Positions 42,592 through 51,379 of a stretch of 64,000 nt of DNA are shown here, one piece after another (the first letter of the stretch is position 1; the number at the start of each line of letters is the position of its first letter). Source of the stretch: Zobellia uliginosa (GTDB lineage: Bacteria; Bacteroidota; Bacteroidia; Flavobacteriales; Flavobacteriaceae). The notes under the pieces were generated by a model that was given only the letters and a program-made list of their open reading frames with translations, did no database searches and was not told where the DNA came from. Location: assembly GCF_018860745.1 (NCBI RefSeq), contig NZ_JAHKPY010000003.1, positions 558,001 through 622,000 on the forward strand, in the 5' to 3' direction. The position numbers were made by a program, and so were the translations under genes.

Positions 42592-43077
42592 TTAGGAAAC
42601 TATTATTTGGTCCTCAATTTCTGGTGCCTGCAAATCTTCCAAACTCACTAATGGATTAATTTGCTCTGCGACCTCTTCATTTTCGGTAGTAGCATTGATG
42701 GATTGTTCATTCGTTTGACCATGAAACAGAATGCTAATGCACGGGCTGCCGCCGATAGGGCATATGGCTTTACTATCTTCCAATAGAATTTGCCCTCCAT
42801 TTGTCAATTCTACATTTTCATAAGATCCTTCCCATTGGGTAATCACAATCTGGCAGGGTTTGAAACTACTGCCCATAGGTTGCATTTTACATTGTCCAAA
42901 GGTGTTTTTTTCAAATGTAGCACCACCAATTTCCAATGTAGTAGCAATCAATTTATTGCTTGCCTTATTGTCATTTGCATAAATTTTTTGCTGTGACAGT
43001 ACTTTTAATTTATCAGGAAAGTCACCGAACTCACATTCGCATAAGGCATCTTGTACTACTACATATTTGCTGCTCAT
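42592..43077 (-). CDS. DUF4280 PAAR-like spike-tip protein, module 2
   Basis: This 161-aa protein is PAAR-like: cysteines at QDALCECEFGDF, TFGQCKMQPMG and FKPCQIVIT, and the closing LLEDSKAICPIGGSPCISI motif. Unlike the module 1 homologue it has no toxin fused, only a ~35-residue acidic tail, so its cargo is probably the separate 867-aa protein. It would cap the VgrG2 trimer. It lies 4 bp after the 285-aa gene. Confidence 0.8.
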   Translation of the reverse strand: MSSKYVVVQDALCECEFGDFPDKLKVLSQQKIYANDNKASNKLIATTLEIGGATFEKNTFGQCKMQPMGSSFKPCQIVITQWEGSYENVELTNGGQILLEDSKAICPIGGSPCISILFHGQTNEQSINATTENEEVAEQINPLVSLEDLQAPEIEDQIIVS

Positions 43078-43081
43078 AATT

Positions 43082-43939
43082 TTATTCTAAAAGAAACATT
43101 TTTACTAATACTTTTCGGGTAGACCCAAATTTCAAATCAAAAACACCATTAATACCTTCTATTATTTTGGTTTTATTATTCAGTAAATAAATAAAAGAGC
43201 AAGATCCTTTTTCTTCTTCATCTTCGGTACTATAATTAGGATAGTCAAACTTTTGCTCTAAATCCGCTAGACTGCGGTCATCATCAATCTGGCCATTAAT
43301 ATGTATACGATACTCATTTTGTTGCAATTGTTTTTCATCAATAGATTGATTTACCTTAAAATTGACAGGTTTGGATAAACCTAAAACAGGAAATGAAAGA
43401 TTAGTTTCAAAACTCAAAAACGCGGTATAGTAAATGAAGATGGGTTTAAAATATACGGACAAGAAATAATCACTTTCTAATTTTACCAACAACCGTTCTT
43501 TAAAAGCAAGAGAATAACATACCTTTTCAATATACTTTTGCACACTTTCATCGGTATATTTATTCAGTAATTCATCTTTTTTAACCGACCACCTTTTTTG
43601 AATTTCAGGAAAATTTGTGATTATTTTAAAACTTCCGGTAGAGTTGCATTCAACATCCAAGGGGTATAGTGTCATGCTCACCTCATGGCTTAATTCTTCA
43701 AGAAAACTGTCTGGTTTTCTATCATTGATGAATATATCTTCAAATCTGGTAATTCTAAAGAGATGATTTTGTCCATTTCTTTCACCAAGATATTCAAACT
43801 GTTGTTTGTAGCGTAACATGTTTGAGCTTTCGCCTGACTGAAACTCAATCATGCAGCCATAAACGCCGTTAAAACCTTTAGGGTTCAATCTAAGGTTTAC
43901 TGCCGATAATAGGTCCGTGTTGAATGGATTTTTGGTCAT
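43082..43939 (-). CDS. Unknown VgrG-linked protein (candidate adaptor), module 2
   Basis: This 285-aa soluble protein has no recognised family. It holds the same place (between vgrG and the DUF4280 gene) and nearly the same size as gene 32250-33140. I do not see clear sequence similarity between the two by eye. By position it may load the 867-aa effector or the PAAR-like protein on VgrG. Confidence 0.5.
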   Translation of the reverse strand: MTKNPFNTDLLSAVNLRLNPKGFNGVYGCMIEFQSGESSNMLRYKQQFEYLGERNGQNHLFRITRFEDIFINDRKPDSFLEELSHEVSMTLYPLDVECNSTGSFKIITNFPEIQKRWSVKKDELLNKYTDESVQKYIEKVCYSLAFKERLLVKLESDYFLSVYFKPIFIYYTAFLSFETNLSFPVLGLSKPVNFKVNQSIDEKQLQQNEYRIHINGQIDDDRSLADLEQKFDYPNYSTEDEEEKGSCSFIYLLNNKTKIIEGINGVFDLKFGSTRKVLVKMFLLE

Positions 43940-43959
43940 CTTAGAGCTTGGTGTTCAAA

Positions 43960-45795
43960 TTAGAATAACTTAACTTTTTCCTTGCTTTGAACGTCTACTG
44001 TTTTTCCTGAAGCTAAAGTTAAATTTTTTGATTTACTATCGAGCGTAATTTCATCTGCAGTGGTTTCTTGAACTTTTGCATCTACGATGAAGTTTTCCTC
44101 AACAATAATATTCTTATTCTTGGTTAGGGTATTCTGATTCTCTGAAACGCTGGTTGTGAAATCTTTACCAGCTGATAAAGTTATGTTTTCATCAGCACCA
44201 ATGTTAATGTTCTTAGCGTTTAATACCATAGTTTCTTTAGCGGTTACCATAATATTGTTTTCAGCGTTTACATTAATGTCATTATTTGAAAATATGGTAA
44301 TGTTATTGGTTTTAGTGTCAATAGTAAATAAATTGTCATTCTTATCCTTAATCGTTATACTCTCCCCACCATCCGTATCATTCAATTCTATAACATGCCC
44401 GCTTCTTGTCTTGATGGCCTTGATGTTGTTATCCGCATCAGCAAAGCCACTACTGGCACTGCTGTTGAACCCTGCACTAAGTACAAAGGGTTTTTCCGGG
44501 TTTCCGCCCTCAAAGCCTACCAATACCTCTTCGTCCTTTTCGGGAATGAAATAAAACCCCTTACCGCCACCACTGTAGGGAGTAGGTACTTTTATCCACG
44601 GAGTGTTGGTTCCCATAGGTTTTTGCCAAGGAAACTGCACTTTTATCCGTCCGAGGCCATCGGGATCTGCGTTGTCCAAAACAAGTCCGCGCTGATCGGC
44701 AGACCTTGTAACAGCAAAACTGTTGGAGTAGGGAAGGTGTTCGGTACCTTCTGGCACGCCTTCAAAAGAATTGCTATAGTGTCCGCTATGGTCAAAACGG
44801 TGTACCACTTTTATAATATCGTATGATCCGTAAGGATCTTGTGCTGTAGGGTCGGAAAAATTAAGACCCTTTAAGGAAAGCGTATCGCCCACGCGCATGC
44901 CCACTAGCTCGGAGGATCCGGAAGCGGTCACCATACCGGATGCCCTTCCCAAGGTGTTCACCTTGGCAGCGGTATCAAGACCGGCCTGTGCACTATATTC
45001 ATGTTGTCCTATGGTATAGTCGTAACTGCTTTTTTTATTGAACAGGGTATCGGATTCGTCTTTTATGGATGAAAGATAGGGGTGGGACGAATTGGCGGTA
45101 TGGGCGGCCGAGCTTGCCTCTAACTGGGTGTTATTTACCCAATCGTGCCCTTTAATGTCAAAAACCTGTTCTTTGAGCGAGGTAGATAAATTGAATGATA
45201 GAACATCGATCCCGTACACGCCGTTAAGAGTAGCGCTGTCCGATTTCCCCACGCAAAAATTACGTCCGTTATGATAGAGCCAAACCCCGTATCGGCTGCA
45301 CAATCTCTGAAGGAACGAGAGGTCACTTTCATTATATTGTACCGTGTAGGGCAAAGAAATACCTGTACCCGTACCTATACTTTTCTTAAGAATGTCCGTT
45401 GAATGTCCTTTTAGGGTATCCTCAACGACTTGTGATAGCGATGTACCCTCTTCGTAACTAAGGCACTGTACCGAATTTGCCAGTAGAACGGACGGTCCAT
45501 GGCCCGAGATGACCAGGGTGCCGGAAGCTCCGTTTCCTTTTTGAAGGTCTACATTGGTGACCACACCTATAAATTCCATTTCACCGGAATTGAGTCCGAT
45601 GGACATTTTCTTGCCGATATAGCCCAAAGCTTTTTCCATAAGGGGTCCGGCATAGGTTTCCGTGGCATGGGCGGGAAAAGCGATACGAAAAGTACTGTGG
45701 CCGCCAATGGCCTGTTCTACGGATACGGAATAACCCGAATTTGGAAGAAATGCATTACCGTTTAAAATGAGGTTGATATTGACGATTTTGGACAT
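43960..45795 (-). CDS. vgrG: T6SS spike protein VgrG (TssI), module 2
   Basis: This 611-aa protein has the same domains as VgrG1: gp27-like (to ~370), OB fold (GLVLDNADPDGLGRIKVQFP, TPWIKVPTPYSG, GFYFIPEKDEEVLVGFEGGN) and a needle rich in repeated beta strands (ESITIKDKNDNLFTIDTKTN onward). The N-terminal part is very close to VgrG1. The needle after ~460 is unrelated in sequence, which suits a different PAAR-like tip and cargo. A conserved upstream block is shared with VgrG1. Confidence 0.94.
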   Translation of the reverse strand: MSKIVNINLILNGNAFLPNSGYSVSVEQAIGGHSTFRIAFPAHATETYAGPLMEKALGYIGKKMSIGLNSGEMEFIGVVTNVDLQKGNGASGTLVISGHGPSVLLANSVQCLSYEEGTSLSQVVEDTLKGHSTDILKKSIGTGTGISLPYTVQYNESDLSFLQRLCSRYGVWLYHNGRNFCVGKSDSATLNGVYGIDVLSFNLSTSLKEQVFDIKGHDWVNNTQLEASSAAHTANSSHPYLSSIKDESDTLFNKKSSYDYTIGQHEYSAQAGLDTAAKVNTLGRASGMVTASGSSELVGMRVGDTLSLKGLNFSDPTAQDPYGSYDIIKVVHRFDHSGHYSNSFEGVPEGTEHLPYSNSFAVTRSADQRGLVLDNADPDGLGRIKVQFPWQKPMGTNTPWIKVPTPYSGGGKGFYFIPEKDEEVLVGFEGGNPEKPFVLSAGFNSSASSGFADADNNIKAIKTRSGHVIELNDTDGGESITIKDKNDNLFTIDTKTNNITIFSNNDINVNAENNIMVTAKETMVLNAKNINIGADENITLSAGKDFTTSVSENQNTLTKNKNIIVEENFIVDAKVQETTADEITLDSKSKNLTLASGKTVDVQSKEKVKLF

Positions 45796-45817
45796 GCGGT
45801 GGTTTTTTAACTGATTA

Positions 45818-45888
45818 AGATATTTAGAATTCTAAGGGTTACCAAAAATTCAAATGACAATTCGATGAACGGTATTTCGTACAAGTTG
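45818..45888 (-). promoter_or_regulatory. Conserved block upstream of vgrG module 2
   Basis: This block shares GATGAACGGTATTTCGTACA, GTTACCAAAAA and TATTTAGAATT with 35011-35079. It lies between tssF and vgrG2, both on the minus strand, so vgrG2 probably has its own promoter here. Confidence 0.5.
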
Positions 45889-45981
45889 CCTGTTTGTATA
45901 CAGGCAACTTTGTAAATTATAGTTTACAAATTATATAACGCTATAAGCTAACGCATTACCCTATTGGGGTATTATAGGTTG

Positions 45982-47841
45982 CTACATATAGAAAACCCGA
46001 AAAGGCAAAACGTTTGATGATTTGGTCTTAATGCCTATGAGAAGCTCTTTTTTAAGGTGCTCCCAATCATTTTCACTATAATCCGCGTCTGGATTACGGC
46101 TAATATAAATATCGGTGGTAGGGGTGTAGCCTACGGAGTTATCTTGTGAAACCATGACGCCTTTTTCTACAGTAACTTTAGTGATTGCTCCTTTGAATAC
46201 GGCAAAGCAGTGATGTACAATGTCTTGACGTGTTATGATACGGCCCCTAGATAGAATTTGCTCCCGGTAAGCATAGATTTTTTCACTAGGGTTTGGTTCG
46301 TCATGACCACCTAAACTACCCGTTACGAAAACTAACGAATCTGGCTTAAAAGCCGTTCCCGAGTATTGGTATAATTTGCTGTACGGATTTATTTTATTCG
46401 CTTTATCCCCTGTAGTCGTCCAATAATCCGTAAAGACAATTTTATCCCTATTTTTCTGAACACTATTTCGATTAACTATCAAATAGGGAATTTTGTGTTT
46501 CCTGAAATTTCGCAGTTCTATCTGTTGCTCGATTCTGGAAACAATCTGCTTGAGTTCCTTTAAGTTGGAGTTGATAAAATCATCACCCATGGCCGAAAAA
46601 GCCACACTGTCCTCTTTAAGAAGGTCTAAGGTGTAATTTAATAGTTCCGAAGCGTCTCGTTCATCAAACCTGCTTACGCCACCATAACGTAAATAAGCTT
46701 GGGGTCGCGCATCGTCTTTTTTATTTCTGTCCCTTACATAGTATTCGTTTCCGCTGTCTCCCAATACATTATGCACATCTAAAAAGAAATCGTTTCCTGA
46801 TTCCAAAGGAATGATATTAAAATTAGGCTGTAAACGTTTACTGATGCTATGCGATTTTTTGTTCAGCGTTGGGAAGCAATTGACGTGACAGTGCAAGTTT
46901 TCAAGCATTTCTGAAGAAACTACGGTCGAAAATTCTATTTTAATCCATAGTAAAGGTGTACTAAGGGCATCAAGGTCCTTTTGGGTCAAGAATTCTTTGA
47001 ATGCTTCAGGATACTTTTTCAGCTTTCCCTTTAAATCTATACTTCCATCTACTGTGTAAAAATGATTTCGATAAAACTCTTGTACGTATTCCTCGTAAAA
47101 CTGAATTTTACTCTGTATGCTCTCATTGATGTAAGCACTATAATCGTCTTTTACGATTTCCCGTTGGGCATACCCTTTGGATACATTCAGCAATTGGCCA
47201 TTTATAGACCAATCAGCAATACCCAAATGGTGCACCAAAAGCTCTTTGTTGGCAAAATTCAAAAGGTCAAAATAACAAATGAGATCATCCAAGGTCTTCA
47301 TGCCAGGGGCAGGCTTAATGCCCATATAAATACTGGAGTTTTCGGTACTACCTTCAAAATCAGAACTTTTTAACCAAGGAATTGTTCTGTGATTATGGTA
47401 TGAAACAACCTTGTCCGGATAGGCAATATAGTTGAGTTCGCAATTATTTAAAGTAAATTCTCCGGAAGGGCAAAAGAAAAAATCCTTAAAATCTTCCTTT
47501 CCACTATCCCTGAACAACGGCATTCTTTTTCTGTGAAAAAACTGACTTCTCTCATTGATTACCATTTTATCATCAACGGGCAAAGCATGCATAACGGCGT
47601 GTGCTGGTTTGGCAGTTACAGATATTTCTGGGGTCAGAAGGTCTACCAAACGTTCGGTTACTTTGGTCCGACTTGTTTTTATGGTATCTGAAATACGTTC
47701 GAACTCGTGCGCACAGGCATCAAAAAGAATACCTACAATAGGGTCAAAGGAATATTCTATTTCCATATCGTCTACACCCCAATCCTCGGCAGCTCTACGA
47801 ATAAGTCTATCTTTTATCTCCTCTTTGGTAAGGCCCTTCAT
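45982..47841 (-). CDS. tssF: T6SS baseplate protein TssF
   Basis: This 619-aa protein has the full length of TssF. The N-terminus (LIRRAAEDWGVDDMEIEYSF, DPIVGILFDACAHEFERI) and the C-terminal half (LVFVTGSLGGHDEPNPSEKI, YREQILSRGRIITRQDIVHH) match Bacteroidota TssF and, more broadly, phage gp6-type wedge proteins. It forms the baseplate wedge with TssE, TssG and TssK. It is the last core gene in the minus-strand run, 60 bp after tssE. Confidence 0.9.
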   Translation of the reverse strand: MKGLTKEEIKDRLIRRAAEDWGVDDMEIEYSFDPIVGILFDACAHEFERISDTIKTSRTKVTERLVDLLTPEISVTAKPAHAVMHALPVDDKMVINERSQFFHRKRMPLFRDSGKEDFKDFFFCPSGEFTLNNCELNYIAYPDKVVSYHNHRTIPWLKSSDFEGSTENSSIYMGIKPAPGMKTLDDLICYFDLLNFANKELLVHHLGIADWSINGQLLNVSKGYAQREIVKDDYSAYINESIQSKIQFYEEYVQEFYRNHFYTVDGSIDLKGKLKKYPEAFKEFLTQKDLDALSTPLLWIKIEFSTVVSSEMLENLHCHVNCFPTLNKKSHSISKRLQPNFNIIPLESGNDFFLDVHNVLGDSGNEYYVRDRNKKDDARPQAYLRYGGVSRFDERDASELLNYTLDLLKEDSVAFSAMGDDFINSNLKELKQIVSRIEQQIELRNFRKHKIPYLIVNRNSVQKNRDKIVFTDYWTTTGDKANKINPYSKLYQYSGTAFKPDSLVFVTGSLGGHDEPNPSEKIYAYREQILSRGRIITRQDIVHHCFAVFKGAITKVTVEKGVMVSQDNSVGYTPTTDIYISRNPDADYSENDWEHLKKELLIGIKTKSSNVLPFRVFYM

Positions 47842-47901
47842 CTTGTTGTTTTTTTACTGAAAGTTGAATTTGGTTTTTCTTGATTACCTTCTGTTAGACA
47901 A

Positions 47902-48333
47902 TCATTTATAGGACAAAGGCGCTAAATAATAATCACCGGTAAATACAAAAGGCTCGTCGGTTTTTACAATGGTTCCTTTAATAGTAATGTAGAGATATTT
48001 CTTTAGGCGCACCTTATTGGTCTTAGACGAGAGGCTTTCCATCAATTCAATGTTCAGATCTATATTGGTCAAGCGTTTTTCGTAGGTTTTGATTTGTTCC
48101 GTCAAAGATTTTTTAATTCTTTCCTTTAGCACATTGGTATTTACCAAAAGGTCAAAATCAGTTTCCCAAATTTCACTTCCAAACTGCTCATCAAAAGTAT
48201 ACTCTTCAAAATAAGTAGTTATGATAACGCTTATAAACTGAGAAATGGAGTCTTGAAGCGTTAACTTTTTAAGCTCTTTTTTTTCAAAAAAACGCTGAAA
48301 ATCAAATGGGACTTGGTAATACGGTTTAGCCAT
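47902..48333 (-). CDS. tssE: T6SS baseplate protein TssE (gp25-like)
   Basis: This 143-aa protein has the gp25 wedge fold: LQDSISQFISVIITTYFEEY, FDEQFGSEIWETDFD (the EFGSxIWE-type motif) and NIDLNIELMES. TssE starts sheath assembly on the baseplate. It lies between clpV and tssF. Confidence 0.85.
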   Translation of the reverse strand: MAKPYYQVPFDFQRFFEKKELKKLTLQDSISQFISVIITTYFEEYTFDEQFGSEIWETDFDLLVNTNVLKERIKKSLTEQIKTYEKRLTNIDLNIELMESLSSKTNKVRLKKYLYITIKGTIVKTDEPFVFTGDYYLAPLSYK

Positions 48334-48390
48334 TATTTTTTAAATCAACTACAATTGTTATTGCTTGTAAAATTTTTATAATTATTACGA

Positions 48391-50853
48391 CTACTTGATT
48401 ACTTTAAAATCTAGCTCGCCTTTCTTTAACGTAACTTTTACCGTTTGTGGTGCCTTGATCGCTCCAGAAATAATCATTTTAGATAGCGGACGTTTTAATT
48501 TGTTACGGATAACGGCCTTTAAGGGGCGAACACCATACGTAGAGGAGAAGCCATCCAAAGATAAATGATCCTTGGTTTTTTTATCGATTTGTAAAGTAAT
48601 CCCCAATCGTTCAGTAAGCACCAATAATTCTTTCTTCAAATGAAGATCAAAGATGAATGGGGCGTTCTTTTCAGAAATTGGCGCAAAAGGTACAATTTCA
48701 GTAATCCGGCCTAAAAACTCTGGTCTAAAATATCCTGCCATAATCTCTAACAATTCGTTAGATTTAGGAATTTTACCTCCTTCAATTGATTTGCTGATAA
48801 AATCGGAACCAATATTGGAAGTGAACAGGATAACCGCATTGGAAAAGTCTCCGACCTTTCCTAAACGATCATTTAGCTTCCCTTCATCAAGAATCTGTAA
48901 GAACACATCAAAAACGGATTGATGCGCTTTTTCAATTTCATCAAAAAGTACGATCGAATATGGTTTTTGGCGTATTTTGTTTACCAAAACCCCGCCCTCT
49001 TCATAACCTACATATCCCGGAGGTGCTCCATATAATAAAGCTGCGGAATGTTCTTCTTTAAATTCCGACATATCAAAACGAAGAATTGCCGTCTCATCAT
49101 TAAATAGAAATTCTGCCAATGATTTGGCTAATTCCGTTTTTCCTGTTCCTGTAGGTCCTGAGAAGAAAAAAGAGCCGATGGGCTGCCCGGCTTTTGAAAG
49201 TCCGGACCTAGATTCAATAATGGCTTCCGTAACGGTCTGTATAGCATTATCCTGGCCTATGACCCTTTTCTTTAGGGTGGCTTCCATCTCTAGCAAGCGT
49301 TCTCTTTCTTGGGTTTGTACCTTACCGGCAGGAATACCCGTAATACCGGCTACCATTGCTGCAAGGTCTTCTTCGGTTACTGCGGTCCGGTCTTCTTTTG
49401 AATGATTTTCAATACCGGACAATATCTTTTTTATATAGGCCGATTTTTTTGAGAAGGTAGGTAGTCTTAGACTATCTTCCGTATCAAATTTACCAGTTAC
49501 TATAGGGCTCAATCTATTCTTAAGTTCAATGTAAACCCAATCTATAGCCTGAACCTTATCTGCTTCTTGTTGTTTTTCCCCTTCCGATTCTATTTCTGTA
49601 ATCTTAGCGTTCAAATCTTCTAAATCTGTTGGTAATGATTGCGTGGAAACGTTTGCCGCAGCCATAGTTCTATCTACCAAATCCAGGGCAGAATCGGGCA
49701 AGCTTTTTTCTTTTAAATACCGTTTTGATAGGCGAATAGACTCTCTTAAGGCCTCATCATCTATGTTTAACGTATGATGTTCGGTATAGGTTTGGCCAAC
49801 ACTTTTTAAAATACGGAAAGCCATTTCAGAATCCGGCTCTTCTACCGTCACAGACTCAAACCTTCTATTAAGTCCATCATCATTGGCAATATGTTTTCTG
49901 TAATTATCGGCCGTTGTGGCACCAATTAAAATAACCTCTCCTTTGTTTAATTCCGATTTAATGACATTTAAAATGCCTTGGCTGGCAGACGCATCTTGCA
50001 ACAGCACATGAAAATCATCAACAAATAAGATGGGTTTCACCAAATTTTTGGCTTCGTTAAAGATACTTTGCAAACGATCTTCAACCTCTCCTTTATACGA
50101 TGCTCCCGAAAGTAGCACGGCAGTATCCACTTCTAATAGGCTGGCCTGTTGTAAGGTGTCTACAATTTTTCTAGAATGAATTTCCTTGGCTAGATTATTG
50201 ATTAAAACCGTTTTGCCAACCCCAGACTCCCCTTGAACCATAACATTGGGTTTGGATTTTCTACTTAGGATTTCTGCAATTTGCTTTAATTCGCGATCAC
50301 GGTTTATGATATGGTCATAATCACCACTGGATGCTTCAACAAGCAAATCGTTGGTGTATTTTTTTAATACGTCGGTATCTGAAGTGAAATCGCTTGTACT
50401 GGTAACGGTTTTCTTTTTTGCTCCCCCGTTGCTGCTAGTTCCTGTTGAAAAATTATCAAGCAATTCTGAACTACTTACAGGTAATGATTTTACTTGGTCA
50501 AAGCTAAAACCAACACCAGGAGTGATGGCAGAAATGAACAAGCATATAAGATCAACATCTGGCTTGTTCAATTTACCTTGTACCTCTTCTGCTTCTATAA
50601 ATACCATTTTAGCCTCTGAGCTAGCTTTAATGGTCATTGTACGACTTGACCGTTTGGGGTGTGATTCCATATTAACATCGGCCCATTCTTCAATAAAATA
50701 TACATCTACTCCTTTGTCGTGTAGGGCTCGGAGTAAAGAAAGGTCTCTGTTCAATGAGGCCTTTATTAAGTGGGCGGGACCAAAACTTTCATGTTGGTGT
50801 TCTTCGGCAAGTTGTGTAGCAATGTGTATAGCTTTCTCTAATTCGGTGTTCAT
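48391..50853 (-). CDS. clpV: T6SS sheath-recycling ATPase ClpV (TssH)
   Basis: This 820-aa AAA+ Clp-family protein disassembles contracted TssBC sheath. It has a Clp-N-like domain (1-~120), first AAA domain with Walker A GESGVGKT (208-215) and Walker B ILFVDD (275-280), and second AAA domain with Walker A GPTGTGKT (566-573) and Walker B SIVLFDE (633-639). ClpB-like GYVGYEEGG is the pore loop of D2. The first Walker B ends in DD, not the usual DE, so D1 hydrolysis may be altered. Confidence 0.93.
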   Translation of the reverse strand: MNTELEKAIHIATQLAEEHQHESFGPAHLIKASLNRDLSLLRALHDKGVDVYFIEEWADVNMESHPKRSSRTMTIKASSEAKMVFIEAEEVQGKLNKPDVDLICLFISAITPGVGFSFDQVKSLPVSSSELLDNFSTGTSSNGGAKKKTVTSTSDFTSDTDVLKKYTNDLLVEASSGDYDHIINRDRELKQIAEILSRKSKPNVMVQGESGVGKTVLINNLAKEIHSRKIVDTLQQASLLEVDTAVLLSGASYKGEVEDRLQSIFNEAKNLVKPILFVDDFHVLLQDASASQGILNVIKSELNKGEVILIGATTADNYRKHIANDDGLNRRFESVTVEEPDSEMAFRILKSVGQTYTEHHTLNIDDEALRESIRLSKRYLKEKSLPDSALDLVDRTMAAANVSTQSLPTDLEDLNAKITEIESEGEKQQEADKVQAIDWVYIELKNRLSPIVTGKFDTEDSLRLPTFSKKSAYIKKILSGIENHSKEDRTAVTEEDLAAMVAGITGIPAGKVQTQERERLLEMEATLKKRVIGQDNAIQTVTEAIIESRSGLSKAGQPIGSFFFSGPTGTGKTELAKSLAEFLFNDETAILRFDMSEFKEEHSAALLYGAPPGYVGYEEGGVLVNKIRQKPYSIVLFDEIEKAHQSVFDVFLQILDEGKLNDRLGKVGDFSNAVILFTSNIGSDFISKSIEGGKIPKSNELLEIMAGYFRPEFLGRITEIVPFAPISEKNAPFIFDLHLKKELLVLTERLGITLQIDKKTKDHLSLDGFSSTYGVRPLKAVIRNKLKRPLSKMIISGAIKAPQTVKVTLKKGELDFKVIK

Positions 50854-50860
50854 GTAATGG

Positions 50861-51370
50861 TTAGTTTCGGTTCATACGTTTAGCAAGATCTAAAGCTGTA
50901 TTGAGCCTGCTTATTTCTTTTTCATAATCGGTAACTTGTTCCTCAAGATCTTTTATTTCCTGTCTTGCGGTTTCTACTTGTTTTAAATCTCTCTTGGCAT
51001 CTACGAGTTTATTGTAGGTTAAGACCAGGTTCTCGTACATGCTACGGTCATCCAATGAATCTTTTGGGATATCACTTCTAAGGTCTATTAGATTCTTGAT
51101 GATGGACTGTTCTACAAAGAACCAACCTTCTTTTACCGTATCTAGTGAATCTATTTGTTTATCTACATCTTCCAAAGTATTGATGAATTTTTTCTGGTAA
51201 AGAAACTCGTATTGCATTTTTTTATTTTCCTTACGTAGCACCGCATTCTCTTTCCATGGCAGTTTATAACTGTAGAAGAAAGCTGTAAACAGAATACCCA
51301 CCGTTATGACGAACATTAGTAAAAAAAGTAGGAAAGAAGAAGTTCTTTCTTTTTTGTTAAGTATCTCCAT
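50861..51370 (-). CDS. tssO: T6SS subtype iii transmembrane protein TssO
   Basis: This 169-aa protein has one N-terminal membrane helix (FLLFLLMFVITVGILFTAFF) followed by a long coiled coil (ENAVLRKENKKMQYEF...; ETARQEIKDLEEQVTDYEKE). Size, topology and place between tssK and clpV fit TssO, one of the proteins thought to replace TssJLM in Bacteroidota systems. Confidence 0.8.
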   Translation of the reverse strand: MEILNKKERTSSFLLFLLMFVITVGILFTAFFYSYKLPWKENAVLRKENKKMQYEFLYQKKFINTLEDVDKQIDSLDTVKEGWFFVEQSIIKNLIDLRSDIPKDSLDDRSMYENLVLTYNKLVDAKRDLKQVETARQEIKDLEEQVTDYEKEISRLNTALDLAKRMNRN

Positions 51371-51379
51371 AATATGTTT

